Below the pieces are notes generated by a model. The model did not search any database. It was not told the origin of the DNA and saw nothing but the letters and a program-made list of their open reading frames with translations. 9,605 nucleotides of DNA. Source: Phyllobacteriaceae bacterium. Lineage in GTDB: Bacteria; Pseudomonadota; Alphaproteobacteria; Rhizobiales; Rhizobiaceae. The stretch is from contig JAHEGF010000120.1 in assembly GCA_024645155.1 (NCBI GenBank), positions 1 to 9,605 on the forward strand, written 5' to 3'. Below, in pieces: positions 1 through 7,171 of this stretch. Both the position numbers and the translations under genes were made by a program. Position 1 is the stretch's first letter, and the number at the start of each line of letters is the position of its first letter.

Positions 1-2
1 AT

Positions 3-101
3 CCCTGGTTGCCGAACTTTGATCTGCGCTGCCTGGGCCGCAAATCGGTTCGCCTTATATTGCCGCCCGCCATGTCATTTCCGGCTTGGAAGCTCACCTG
101 A
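3..101 (+). CDS. Possible 3' end of an upstream gene (partial)
   Basis: Frame 3 is open from the left edge to a TGA at 99-101 and gives about 32 residues ending in PAWKLT. I do not recognise the family. The main support is composition: roughly 23 of 32 third codon positions are G or C, like the real genes here, while the competing open frame 1 (to a TAG at 118-120) looks less biased. The fragment is too short to prove coding, and a minus-strand frame is also open to the edge. The same frame stays open after this stop all the way through the methyltransferase that follows, so a disrupted longer gene is a remote alternative. Confidence 0.25.
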   Translation, partial: PWLPNFDLRCLGRKSVRLILPPAMSFPAWKLT

Positions 102-320
102 TCCGGCTGTGATCAGACCGTAGCACCGCGCACCCAATCAGACCGGTGTCGGGTAGATTCCAAACAGCCGAAGAACAGCACCATCACGACCGAGAACCTG
201 AAAAATGCTGTAAAAGCAGCAATTCCCCATGCGTTCCTCATGAAATCCACAGATTTCGGTCAAGCATCCCCGATCGAAACGTGCGATTGTTGTGTCACTT
301 CAAATGCTGCTCCAACAGAT

Positions 321-335
321 AAGGATGGTCCGATG
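321..335 (+). promoter_or_regulatory. Ribosome binding site deciding the start of the first methyltransferase
   Basis: AAGGA at 321-325 sits seven bases before the ATG at 333-335, a good Shine-Dalgarno arrangement. The earlier in-frame ATG at 240 is preceded by a pyrimidine-rich stretch (CCCCATGCGTTCCTC) with no purine-rich site. This favours initiation at 333. Confidence 0.6.
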
Positions 336-1223
336 AGTGTCGCAGAACTAGGACAGACAAACAGCCAAAATGATACACCCTTTGTCGAATTCTGGAACGA
401 TGTGCTTGCTCCGAAATTCATCCGTTTCAAGCACGTGCTTGTCGACGGACTGACCCGTCACAGCGATGCCATTTTCCCCAACCTGCCGGTCAGACACGGC
501 GATCGCGTTCTTGATGTCGGCTGCGGCTTTGGCGACACCGCAATAAAGCTCGCCGATATTGTCGGGCCGGACGGCAGTGTTGTCGGCATCGATTGTTGCG
601 ATGCATTTCTCGATTATGCCCGCCGGGACGCGGCAGCTCGCGGAATAAAAAATGCCAGCTTCGAACGCGGCGACGCCGAAATCGCCCTTCCGTCCCGTGA
701 CTTCGATTTTGTCTTTGCCCGCTTCGGCACCATGTTTTTTGCCAATCCGGTGGCCGGCCTCCGCAATATGCGCAGCGCGCTGCGTCCCGGCGGGAGGATG
801 GTTCATATTGTCTGGCGCAACCGGGTCGACAATCCCTGGCTTTCAATGGCGAAGGATGTCGTCTTGCGTTTCCTGCCGGAGCCCGGCGATGACGCGCTGA
901 CGTGCGGCCCCGGGCCGTTCTCCATGTCGAACGAGGACACCGTGCGCAAGATGATGGAAGTCGCCGGTTATGAGGATATCCGTTTTGAACGCGTCGATGC
1001 ACCCGTGCTGGTCGGCAATGATGTCCGCGACGCCATCGAATTCCAGCTCGCAATTGGTCCGGCCGGAGAGGTGTTTCGTGAAGCCGGGGAGGAAGCCAAT
1101 GAAAAACGCGGTGTAATCGAAGCAGCGTTGGCCGACGCGATCAGCAAACAGGCAAAAGCCGACGGCGGAATTGTCATGGACAGTTCTTCCTGGGTCATTA
1201 GCGCAAGAAATCCACTGAACTAG
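333..1223 (+). CDS. SAM-dependent class I methyltransferase
   Basis: Predicted cytosolic methyltransferase of 296 residues using S-adenosylmethionine; the methyl acceptor is unknown. The glycine-rich motif I reads VLDVGCGFG at residues 59-67. It is followed by a GID acidic motif that would contact the ribose, a GDAE motif near the adenine site, and a LRPGG turn before the last core strands, the usual order of the Rossmann-like methyltransferase fold. The segment TPFVEFWNDVLAPKF before the core resembles the short N-terminal helix of UbiE/ArsM-like methyltransferases. I chose the ATG at 333 for its Shine-Dalgarno site and because family members usually begin shortly before the FW/YW segment. 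Starting at 240 adds 31 residues with a cysteine cluster (CDCC). The stop TAG abuts the GGGAGG ribosome binding site of cysK, so the two genes are probably co-transcribed. The fold is confident; the substrate is not. Confidence 0.85.
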   Translation: MSVAELGQTNSQNDTPFVEFWNDVLAPKFIRFKHVLVDGLTRHSDAIFPNLPVRHGDRVLDVGCGFGDTAIKLADIVGPDGSVVGIDCCDAFLDYARRDAAARGIKNASFERGDAEIALPSRDFDFVFARFGTMFFANPVAGLRNMRSALRPGGRMVHIVWRNRVDNPWLSMAKDVVLRFLPEPGDDALTCGPGPFSMSNEDTVRKMMEVAGYEDIRFERVDAPVLVGNDVRDAIEFQLAIGPAGEVFREAGEEANEKRGVIEAALADAISKQAKADGGIVMDSSSWVISARNPLN

Positions 1224-1235
1224 GGAGGCAATGAA

Positions 1236-2225
1236 ATGAGCGCGAAGGAAGCAAAACAGCTGACATTCGACAAACCGGGTAACGGCCGCGTCTATGACAG
1301 TATTCTGGAGACCATCGGCAACACTCCGCTTGTGCGGATAGGCAAGCTGGCCAATGAAGCCGGTTGCAAGGGGGAAGTCCTGGCAAAACTGGAATTCTTC
1401 AATCCGCTTTCAAGCGTCAAGGATCGCATTGCAGTGTCGATGATCGAGGCGATGGAAGCCGATGGTGCGATCGGACCGGGCAGCGTGATCGTAGAACCCA
1501 CTTCAGGCAATACCGGGATCGGACTGGCTTTTGTGTGCGCGGCAAAAGGATATCGCTGCATCCTGACAATGCCCGACAGTTTTTCCGTTGAACGTAGAAA
1601 ACTGATGCGATTTCTCGGCGCCGAACTGGCGCTGACGCCAAAGGAACTGGGCATCAACGGTGCCATCGAAAAGGCAAATGAAATAATCGCCGAAATTGAC
1701 GGCGCTGTCATGCCATGGCAATTTGGGCATCCGGCCAATCCGGAAATTCACCGCCGCACCACGGCAGAGGAAATCTGGCTGGATACAAACGGGGTGGTCG
1801 ATGCGGTCGTGCTCGGCGTGGGAACCGGAGGAACGCTGACGGGCGTCGGGGAAATCCTCAAGAGACACAAGCCGGATTTGAAGATCATTGCGGTTGAACC
1901 TGAAAACAGTCCCGTATTGTCGGGCGGCACACACTCGCCCCACATGATCCAGGGAATAGGTGCCGGTTTTGTGCCTGACATTCTCAACACCGGGATCATT
2001 GACGAAGTCCTGCTTGTCAGCAATGAGGAAGCAATCGAAACGGCGCGGAAACTTGCGGCGGTAGAAGGAATTGCCGGAGGAATTTCGTCGGGTGCCGCTC
2101 TCGCCTGCGCCCTGCGTGTCGCCAAGCGCGGTGACATGGAAGGCAAGACGATTGTCACCATCCTGCCGAGCGGCTCGGAGCGCTATCTGTCAACTGCCTT
2201 GTTTGATGGCTATGATACCGACTGA
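1236..2225 (+). CDS. cysK: Cysteine synthase A (O-acetylserine sulfhydrylase)
   Basis: PLP-dependent fold-type II enzyme of 329 residues, expected to convert O-acetylserine and sulfide to cysteine and acetate in the cytosol. The PLP Schiff-base lysine is K62 in NPLSSVKDR. The substrate loop PTSGNTG is at residues 88-94, the phosphate-binding GTGGTLTG at 196-203, and GGISSGAA at 281-288 supplies the serine that binds the PLP ring nitrogen. IQGIGAGFVPD at 238-248 is also typical of CysK, and the length is normal. There is no C-terminal CBS domain, which argues against cystathionine beta-synthase. GGGAGG at 1223-1228 lies seven bases before the ATG at 1236; another ATG at 1231 is out of frame. 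The gene follows the methyltransferase by 12 bases. A specialised paralogue making another beta-substituted alanine is possible, since relatives of the same fold do this in natural-product pathways, but no residue seen here demands it. Confidence 0.92.
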   Translation: MSAKEAKQLTFDKPGNGRVYDSILETIGNTPLVRIGKLANEAGCKGEVLAKLEFFNPLSSVKDRIAVSMIEAMEADGAIGPGSVIVEPTSGNTGIGLAFVCAAKGYRCILTMPDSFSVERRKLMRFLGAELALTPKELGINGAIEKANEIIAEIDGAVMPWQFGHPANPEIHRRTTAEEIWLDTNGVVDAVVLGVGTGGTLTGVGEILKRHKPDLKIIAVEPENSPVLSGGTHSPHMIQGIGAGFVPDILNTGIIDEVLLVSNEEAIETARKLAAVEGIAGGISSGAALACALRVAKRGDMEGKTIVTILPSGSERYLSTALFDGYDTD

Positions 2226-2290
2226 CGGCGCTCCGGGGCGGGCTCCGGGAACTAGGTGACAGGCAGGTAGAAGGCGAACTGGCAACCGCG

Positions 2291-4381
2291 ATGGAACGAA
2301 AACTGACAACAATAGTTTCCATGGACATTGTCGGCTTCAGCCGCCTGATGGAATTTGACGAGGAAGGCACGCTCGAACACCTGAAGGAAATCCGTTCGGT
2401 TATCATCGATCCGGCGATAACCCGGAATACCGGCCGCACCGTCAAATTGATGGGTGATGGATTGCTGGCAGAGTTTTCTTCCGTGGTCGGAGCGGTTCAG
2501 TGTTCGGTCGAAGTCCTCAACGCCTTGAGTTCTCACAACGGAAACATCGGTGATGCACACAAAATCCGTTTGCGCATCGGTATTCACCTTGGCGACATTA
2601 TTGTCGAAGGCGATGATATTTATGGTGATGGCGTCAACGTGGCCGCACGCCTTGAAGCCGTCGCCCCCCCGGATGGAATTGTGCTTTCCAAGCAGGTTTA
2701 CGACCACGTGAGCAGCAAGATCCCGGTCCGGTTTGTATCGCTGGGAGAACTGACGGTTAAAAACATCAGCCGCCCGATTGACGCATACAAGATCGAACTG
2801 GATACGGCACAGAACGAAAATGTCATCAGGTTTGGTGAGTACGAGGTCGATATCCCCCTCTATGAATTGCGCGAATCCGGGCAACCTGTAGCAGTGGAGC
2901 CACAGGTCTTCGATCTGATCGTCTATCTGGCGCAGAACCCCGCCCGTACTGTTACCAAGGAAGAGATATTTGCCAAGATCTGGGGTGGCAGGATCGTGTC
3001 CGATTCGGCACTCAGCGGTCAAATCAAGGCGGCGCGCCGGGTGCTTGGCGATGACGGCTCGACGCAGCATGTGATCCGAACGGTTCATGCACGCGGTTTC
3101 AGATTTGTTGCCCCGATTGAAACAGCGGGGGCAAGTCCCCGCGCCATTGGCCAGGATCAAATCCGTGCCGGCGTTCTTGAAGCCGCCGCCCTCAAGCCGT
3201 CAGTTGCCATACTTCCCTTCCAGAACCTCAACCGCAATCCGGAGGAGGACTATTTCGCTGACGGAATCTCCGAAGACATCACCACCGCCTTGTCCAAGAA
3301 CCGCTGGTTGACGGTAATTGCCCGAAATCCGGCTTTCTCATTCCGAGATTCCAGCGACAATCTGAGGACGATCGGAAAAAAACTCGGTGCCGGCTATCTG
3401 GTAACCGGCAGCGTGCGCAAGGCCGGTACGCGCGTACGTGTGACCGCGCAAGTGGTTGATTCCGATTCAGAACAAAGTGTCTGGTCGGAACGGTTTGATC
3501 GCGACATGACCGACATATTCGACCTGCAGGACGAGATCACTGAAATGATCGCGGCCCGCATCGAATCCGAACTTGGCCTGAGCGAACAACGCAAGGCAGA
3601 ACGGATGCCTCGCAAAAACCGCGGCGCCTGGGATTTGTATCAGCTGGGCGTGGCCGAGTTCTACAAATTCACCCCCGAGGCAAACCTGAAATCACAGGAA
3701 CTGCTCCGCAAGGCACTCGAGATTGACCCCGATTTTGCAAGCGCTCATGCACGGCTCGCTTATGCCATCGTGCTCAGCATGGTGTATTTCGATGCTGCCC
3801 CCCGGGACAAACGCATGGATGAAGCGCATCTGGCTGCCAAACGGGCCATCGAGCTCGACGACCAGGACGCCAATAGCTATTTCACACTTGGACGGGTGCA
3901 TTTGGCGCGCCGCGAGTGTGATCTGGCAATCGATGCGCTGGAATACGCCGTCGAATTGAACCCCTGTCTCGCTGTGACCTATTGCGGCCTTGGTGATTCG
4001 CTTGCCTATGAAGGCCGGCTGGACGAAGCGATCGAGCAATTCGAAATTGCCATACGGCTTAGCCCGCATGATCCGTTCCGCTGGGCGTTTTTCTCCTACC
4101 GGTCACTGGCTCACCTGTTTCGCGGAGAATACGAAGCTGCAGCCCAATGGGCCCGCAGGTCGGTGCAAATCCCAAATGCCCAATACTGGGCAAAGGCCCA
4201 TCTGGTCGCGGCGCTTGGGTATCTGGACAACGCCGACGAGGCGGCCGTGGCCGTGCGCGAACTCAGAAAAGTGAAGCCGGAGTTTTCTATCGATTTTGCC
4301 CGCGAGCATCTGTTCTATTTGAAGCGTGACGATCAGATGAACTCCTACGTCGAGGGTCTGCGAAAAGCCGGCATTGCGTGA
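2291..4381 (+). CDS. Class III nucleotidyl cyclase fused to winged helix, TolB-like and TPR domains
   Basis: A 696-residue regulatory protein with four parts. Residues 1-170 form a class III cyclase catalytic domain. The metal-binding aspartates D12 (SMDIVGFS) and D56 (MGDGLLAEF), the purine-contacting K52 and the transition-state pair N116/R120 (GVNVAARL) are all present, so cAMP synthesis from ATP is plausible. Residues about 178-274 form an OmpR/PhoB/CadC-type DNA-binding winged helix ending in the hallmark RGFRFV. Residues about 303-425 match the TolB/FlgO-like segment common in such proteins (SVAILPFQNL, YFADGISEDI, YLVTGSVRK). Residues about 450-680 are tetratricopeptide repeats, likely for partner binding. 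I see no membrane helix or signal peptide, so it should be cytosolic. The ATG at 2291 lacks a strong Shine-Dalgarno; the nearest purine-rich run is AGGTAGAAGG about 15 bases upstream. It follows cysK by 65 bases and precedes the next methyltransferase by 6. Domain assignments are firm; the signal, target promoter and product are unknown. Confidence 0.88.
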   Translation: MERKLTTIVSMDIVGFSRLMEFDEEGTLEHLKEIRSVIIDPAITRNTGRTVKLMGDGLLAEFSSVVGAVQCSVEVLNALSSHNGNIGDAHKIRLRIGIHLGDIIVEGDDIYGDGVNVAARLEAVAPPDGIVLSKQVYDHVSSKIPVRFVSLGELTVKNISRPIDAYKIELDTAQNENVIRFGEYEVDIPLYELRESGQPVAVEPQVFDLIVYLAQNPARTVTKEEIFAKIWGGRIVSDSALSGQIKAARRVLGDDGSTQHVIRTVHARGFRFVAPIETAGASPRAIGQDQIRAGVLEAAALKPSVAILPFQNLNRNPEEDYFADGISEDITTALSKNRWLTVIARNPAFSFRDSSDNLRTIGKKLGAGYLVTGSVRKAGTRVRVTAQVVDSDSEQSVWSERFDRDMTDIFDLQDEITEMIAARIESELGLSEQRKAERMPRKNRGAWDLYQLGVAEFYKFTPEANLKSQELLRKALEIDPDFASAHARLAYAIVLSMVYFDAAPRDKRMDEAHLAAKRAIELDDQDANSYFTLGRVHLARRECDLAIDALEYAVELNPCLAVTYCGLGDSLAYEGRLDEAIEQFEIAIRLSPHDPFRWAFFSYRSLAHLFRGEYEAAAQWARRSVQIPNAQYWAKAHLVAALGYLDNADEAAVAVRELRKVKPEFSIDFAREHLFYLKRDDQMNSYVEGLRKAGIA

Positions 4382-4387
4382 TTTCCG

Positions 4388-5203
4388 ATGGGTTTGAGTG
4401 CAGAAGAACTGGTACAGATCAAGCGCTTCGAAGATGTGCACGAACGGTCGCAGGCACCTGTCATGCTGGCAATCGAGCGGCGCGTCTGCGGCTGCGACTA
4501 TGGCGGTGATAGCTGGACTACCAGACACGAAGCCGACAATTTCATCGCCTCGCTTGAACTGCGCAAGGGCGTCAGGCTTCTTGACCTCGGTGCCGGGACC
4601 GGCTGGCCGGGTCTCTATATGGCGACACACAGCGGTTGTGATGTCACTTTGGTAGACCTGCCGCTAAACGGGCTGAAATTGGCCTCGGAACGGGCGAGGC
4701 TAGACGGCATTTCGGACCGCATCTCCGTAGCTGTGGGTGACGCCGCCGATCTATCGTTTCGTGATGGATGTTTTGATGCCATCAGCCACTCCGACCTGCT
4801 TTGTTGCCTCAAACAGAAACGTTCGGTCCTGTCGTCATGTCGAAGAGTGATTACTTCTTCGGGCTGCATGGCCTTCACGGTTATCTTCATCTCGCCGGAC
4901 CTGCCGGACAAACAGCACCGGTACGCTTCCCAGTATGGCCCTCAATTCATCGAATCCAGTGACAGCTATGAAACCCTTCTTGAAGAAACCGGTTGGAATG
5001 TTACCGAACGGTCAGATCGGACTTCGGCTTACCGGCAATCCTGCCGGCGCCAATTGAAGGCTGATGAGGAAAACCGTGATGAACTGACAGCGCTGATTGG
5101 AAAAGAGGAGTATTCCAAACGCATCGCCGACTGGCGTGCAAAAATTGAGATCATCGGCGAACGCCTGATATTGCGGCATTATTTCGTGGCGCGGCCCTGT
5201 TAG
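4388..5203 (+). CDS. SAM-dependent class I methyltransferase
   Basis: Predicted cytosolic methyltransferase of 271 residues with unknown acceptor. Motif I is LLDLGAGTGWPG at residues 64-75, the acidic residue ending the second strand is D90 in TLVDLP, and VGDAADLSF follows as the adenine-side motif. A conserved-looking segment CGCDYGGDSWTTRHEAD precedes the fold at residues 34-50; from memory, this CDYG.SWTTR signature marks a subfamily of UbiE-like methyltransferases with no established substrate. The protein is not closely similar to the other methyltransferase in the window: the motif I sequence and N-terminal region differ, so recent duplication is unlikely. The start lies six bases after the cyclase stop, with no strong Shine-Dalgarno (TTTCCG precedes it), which suggests translation coupled to the cyclase gene. 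It is the last gene of the plus-strand operon and faces the minus-strand operon tail to tail. Confidence 0.85.
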   Translation: MGLSAEELVQIKRFEDVHERSQAPVMLAIERRVCGCDYGGDSWTTRHEADNFIASLELRKGVRLLDLGAGTGWPGLYMATHSGCDVTLVDLPLNGLKLASERARLDGISDRISVAVGDAADLSFRDGCFDAISHSDLLCCLKQKRSVLSSCRRVITSSGCMAFTVIFISPDLPDKQHRYASQYGPQFIESSDSYETLLEETGWNVTERSDRTSAYRQSCRRQLKADEENRDELTALIGKEEYSKRIADWRAKIEIIGERLILRHYFVARPC

Positions 5204-5333
5204 TCGAAACGGATTGGAAGTTGGGCCTCTCGAAAAAAATGGAGAATCTGCCGCCGCGTTTCCGGTTGGGCGTTCAAAAAAGCGCGGTTAATTGGTTTTC
5301 TCACAGCCGCCCTGCCCCTGAAGGTACGAAATT

Positions 5334-6947
5334 CTAGTATTCCGGATAAAGGATTTGACCACTTTTAACCAAAGTTCCATCCAGGTACTGTGATTTCAGG
5401 CGGCCATGTTGAAACTTCCCATTATATGTCAGCGGAATTGTCTTGGGCCGGACAAGGTAGACGCGTGCGGGGCGGATGCCGAGATCAGCGAACATTTTGC
5501 CGACAATTGTTCGTATGATTTCTTCATAATCGCCGGTTGAAAGCGTTTCGTCCTCGCGGATTTCGGCAAACAGGTAGATCTGTTCGCCCTCGGTGCGTTG
5601 CCGGTCGATGCCAAGCGCAACCGCGTAGCGTACCAATGGCACGGTGTCGGCGATCTCCTCGATCTCCTGGGTGTAGATGGTTCGACCGGACTGGTTAATG
5701 GTGTTTTTCTTTCGCCCAACAATGAAATAGTCGCCGTCATCATCGACATATCCCAGATCGCCGCTGAGAATGTGGCCGGGTTTCCAAAACAGCGCTTCAT
5801 TGGCTTTACGGTTGTTGAAATAGCCGGACGGCAACGCCGGGCTGCTGATGGCAATTTCACCGATTGTTCCCGTTGCAACCTTTTCACCATTGTCAACGAT
5901 GGTCATCTCAACGCCGCGGAATGGCCGGCCGACGGAGACATGACCATGGTCATCCACCTTGCACGGTTTGTTGGGTGGCCACATGCACACTCCCACGGTG
6001 GCTTCGGCCAGGCCGTAGGCCGGAGTGACGACGTTTTTCAGGCGAAAGGCTTTTTCGAAATCGGCAATCGTGCGGTAACGAACCGGTTCGGCTGCATTGA
6101 GCGCGACACGCAATGATGACAGATCGTGGGCGCCGGGATTACGGATTTGCCGGAGGCATAGGCGGTAGGCGAAATCGGGTGCTGCGGTAAATGTACCCCG
6201 GTTTTTCCGAATGGATTTCAGCCAGATGCTTGTGTCTCGAAGATCGGTTGCAAGCAGGTGCAGATCCAGGCCGAGATAGAACGGCACCATTGTTTTCAGG
6301 ATCAGCCCCATGTCGTGATAGACCGGTAGCCAGCTGACAAAGACATCGTGCTCGCCGATATCCATGCCGTCGATCATCTGGCGAATATTGGTCAAAAGGT
6401 TATGGTGCGATATCTGCACGCCCTTCGGATCACCCGTGCTGCCCGATGTGTATTGAATGAACGCGATATCGTTGGGTTCGATCTCGTGAAAGGCATGTCC
6501 GCGACCGGTAGCTGGTGCTTCTGCAACATCCGTCACCAACACATGATTGCTGTGCCCGATCTGGCGAAGCCGCGCAAGCAATTCCTGTGGCATGCCCGTT
6601 GGAACCACAATCGCCTTGGCCCCGCACAGCCCCGCGTAGACCATAAGGCGATCCGGTCCGAAGCCGGGAAACACCGGAACTGCTATGGCGCCGGCCCTTT
6701 GAGCACCGTAAAATGCGAAAAAGAACTCCGGACCGTTTGCGATTGCGATCACGACACGGTCGCCGTCAGTAACGCCCAAATCTTGCAGATTTGCCGCAAT
6801 GCGGTTGGCACCCTCCCAGATTTCCTCAAATGTCCAGTCTCTTGCTTCGAAGCTGAAAGCTGCCTTTCCGGGCGTTTGACCTGCCCGGAAGGAAAGCATC
6901 TCGATCAGGGTCTTAAACGCCGCAGGTGCCATAGCCGGATTAGTCAA
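5334..6947 (-). CDS. Fatty-acyl-AMP ligase-like (ANL superfamily) enzyme
   Basis: A 537-residue adenylate-forming enzyme predicted to activate a carboxylic acid with ATP and pass it to a carrier protein. The ATP loop is YTSGSTGDPKGV at 166-177, WLPVYHDMGLI follows at 206-216, and TPAYGLAEATVG lies near 310-321. Further on come the SGDLGYVDDDG and GRKKN hinge motifs, and the candidate catalytic lysine is K511 in TYNGKF. Several signatures point to the fatty-acyl-AMP ligase branch rather than acyl-CoA synthetases: the WLP.YHDMGLI motif, the PDFAY.LC segment, the NAAEPV segment, and GR..YTQEIE in place of the usual GENIYPAEIE. The reading begins with TTG at 6947, overlapping the carrier-protein TGA as TTGA; an in-frame ATG at 6932 is the alternative and would lose five residues. 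Its position directly behind a free carrier protein supports acyl loading onto that carrier. A CoA ligase role is not excluded, because the branch-specific insertion cannot be checked by eye. The chain length or nature of the acid is unknown. Confidence 0.85.
   Translation of the reverse strand: MTNPAMAPAAFKTLIEMLSFRAGQTPGKAAFSFEARDWTFEEIWEGANRIAANLQDLGVTDGDRVVIAIANGPEFFFAFYGAQRAGAIAVPVFPGFGPDRLMVYAGLCGAKAIVVPTGMPQELLARLRQIGHSNHVLVTDVAEAPATGRGHAFHEIEPNDIAFIQYTSGSTGDPKGVQISHHNLLTNIRQMIDGMDIGEHDVFVSWLPVYHDMGLILKTMVPFYLGLDLHLLATDLRDTSIWLKSIRKNRGTFTAAPDFAYRLCLRQIRNPGAHDLSSLRVALNAAEPVRYRTIADFEKAFRLKNVVTPAYGLAEATVGVCMWPPNKPCKVDDHGHVSVGRPFRGVEMTIVDNGEKVATGTIGEIAISSPALPSGYFNNRKANEALFWKPGHILSGDLGYVDDDGDYFIVGRKKNTINQSGRTIYTQEIEEIADTVPLVRYAVALGIDRQRTEGEQIYLFAEIREDETLSTGDYEEIIRTIVGKMFADLGIRPARVYLVRPKTIPLTYNGKFQHGRLKSQYLDGTLVKSGQILYPEY
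6944..6947 (-). promoter_or_regulatory. TTGA stop/start overlap, carrier protein to AMP ligase
   Basis: On the minus strand the carrier-protein stop TGA (6946-6944) shares two bases with a TTG (6947-6945) that opens the ligase frame. A weak purine stretch (GAAGAG) lies five bases upstream. This geometry favours termination-reinitiation coupling. The in-frame ATG 15 bases on has no visible Shine-Dalgarno. Confidence 0.5.
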
Positions 6948-7171
6948 ACCAGCTCTTCGACCAGGCGATGCAGGTCTGCCACGGTGTTGACATCGGCAAG
7001 TGCGGTCTCGTCAATCTCGATGCCGTATTTGTCCTCCAGTGCGACGACGATATTGACAATGTCTGCAGATACCGCCCCCAGATCCTGCACAAGAAGATCG
7101 CCGGCCTCGACTGTGCCAGAGCCGAGCTGCAGCCCCACCAATGTAGCAATGTCATCAAGTGCGGGCTTCAA
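6944..7171 (-). CDS. Acyl carrier protein, free-standing
   Basis: A small acidic helical protein of about 75 residues resembling acyl carrier proteins. The segment LLVQDLGAVSADIV, followed by a VALEDKYGIEIDE stretch, aligns with the carrier consensus in which DSL holds the phosphopantetheine serine. Here that serine is S35 (counting from the TTG start), but its neighbours are V and A rather than D and L. I prefer the TTG at 7171: it overlaps the upstream TGA as TTGA, has AGGA six bases before it (minus strand 7181-7178), and gives a normal carrier length. A GTG at 7198 would add nine residues and overlap the upstream gene by 31 bases. It sits between the acyltransferase and the AMP ligase and is the likely shared partner of both. 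The housekeeping AcpP is unlikely, because there are no fab genes nearby and the DSL motif has diverged. No phosphopantetheinyl transferase is present in the window. Confidence 0.82.
   Translation of the reverse strand: MKPALDDIATLVGLQLGSGTVEAGDLLVQDLGAVSADIVNIVVALEDKYGIEIDETALADVNTVADLHRLVEELV
7168..7171 (-). promoter_or_regulatory. TTGA stop/start overlap, acyltransferase to carrier protein
   Basis: The acyltransferase stop TGA (7170-7168) shares two bases with a TTG (7171-7169) that is in frame with the carrier protein. AGGA at 7181-7178 lies six bases upstream of the TTG, an ideal distance, and falls inside the last codons of the acyltransferase. The same TTGA arrangement recurs at the next junction. 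Confidence 0.6.

Noticed and set aside
2226..2290. Terminator or promoter between cysK and the cyclase
   Set aside because: GCTCCGGG occurs twice (2230-2237 and 2242-2249), but as a direct repeat, so it does not form a hairpin. No T-run follows and no promoter boxes are evident.
2665..2671. C homopolymer in the cyclase gene as a possible phase-variable tract
   Set aside because: It is only seven C residues encoding an Ala-Pro-Pro segment that is normal in class III cyclases, and the frame is intact on both sides.
2252..3160. A 302-codon minus-strand open frame opposite the cyclase
   Set aside because: It lies entirely against the cyclase and winged-helix domains, whose catalytic residues are in the plus frame. 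No family features are seen in the antisense product.
333..5203. The two methyltransferases as a recent tandem duplication
   Set aside because: Motif I, N-terminal segments and overall sequence differ clearly; they share only the general fold.
5204..5333. Possible bidirectional terminator between the convergent operons
   Set aside because: There are runs of A and T (around 5233-5240 and 5276-5281), but I could not find a GC-rich hairpin next to them. Rho-dependent termination or no local terminator is equally possible.
5598..6116. A 172-codon plus-strand open frame inside the AMP ligase
   Set aside because: It is antisense to conserved ligase motifs, has no ribosome binding site of note and no recognisable domain.
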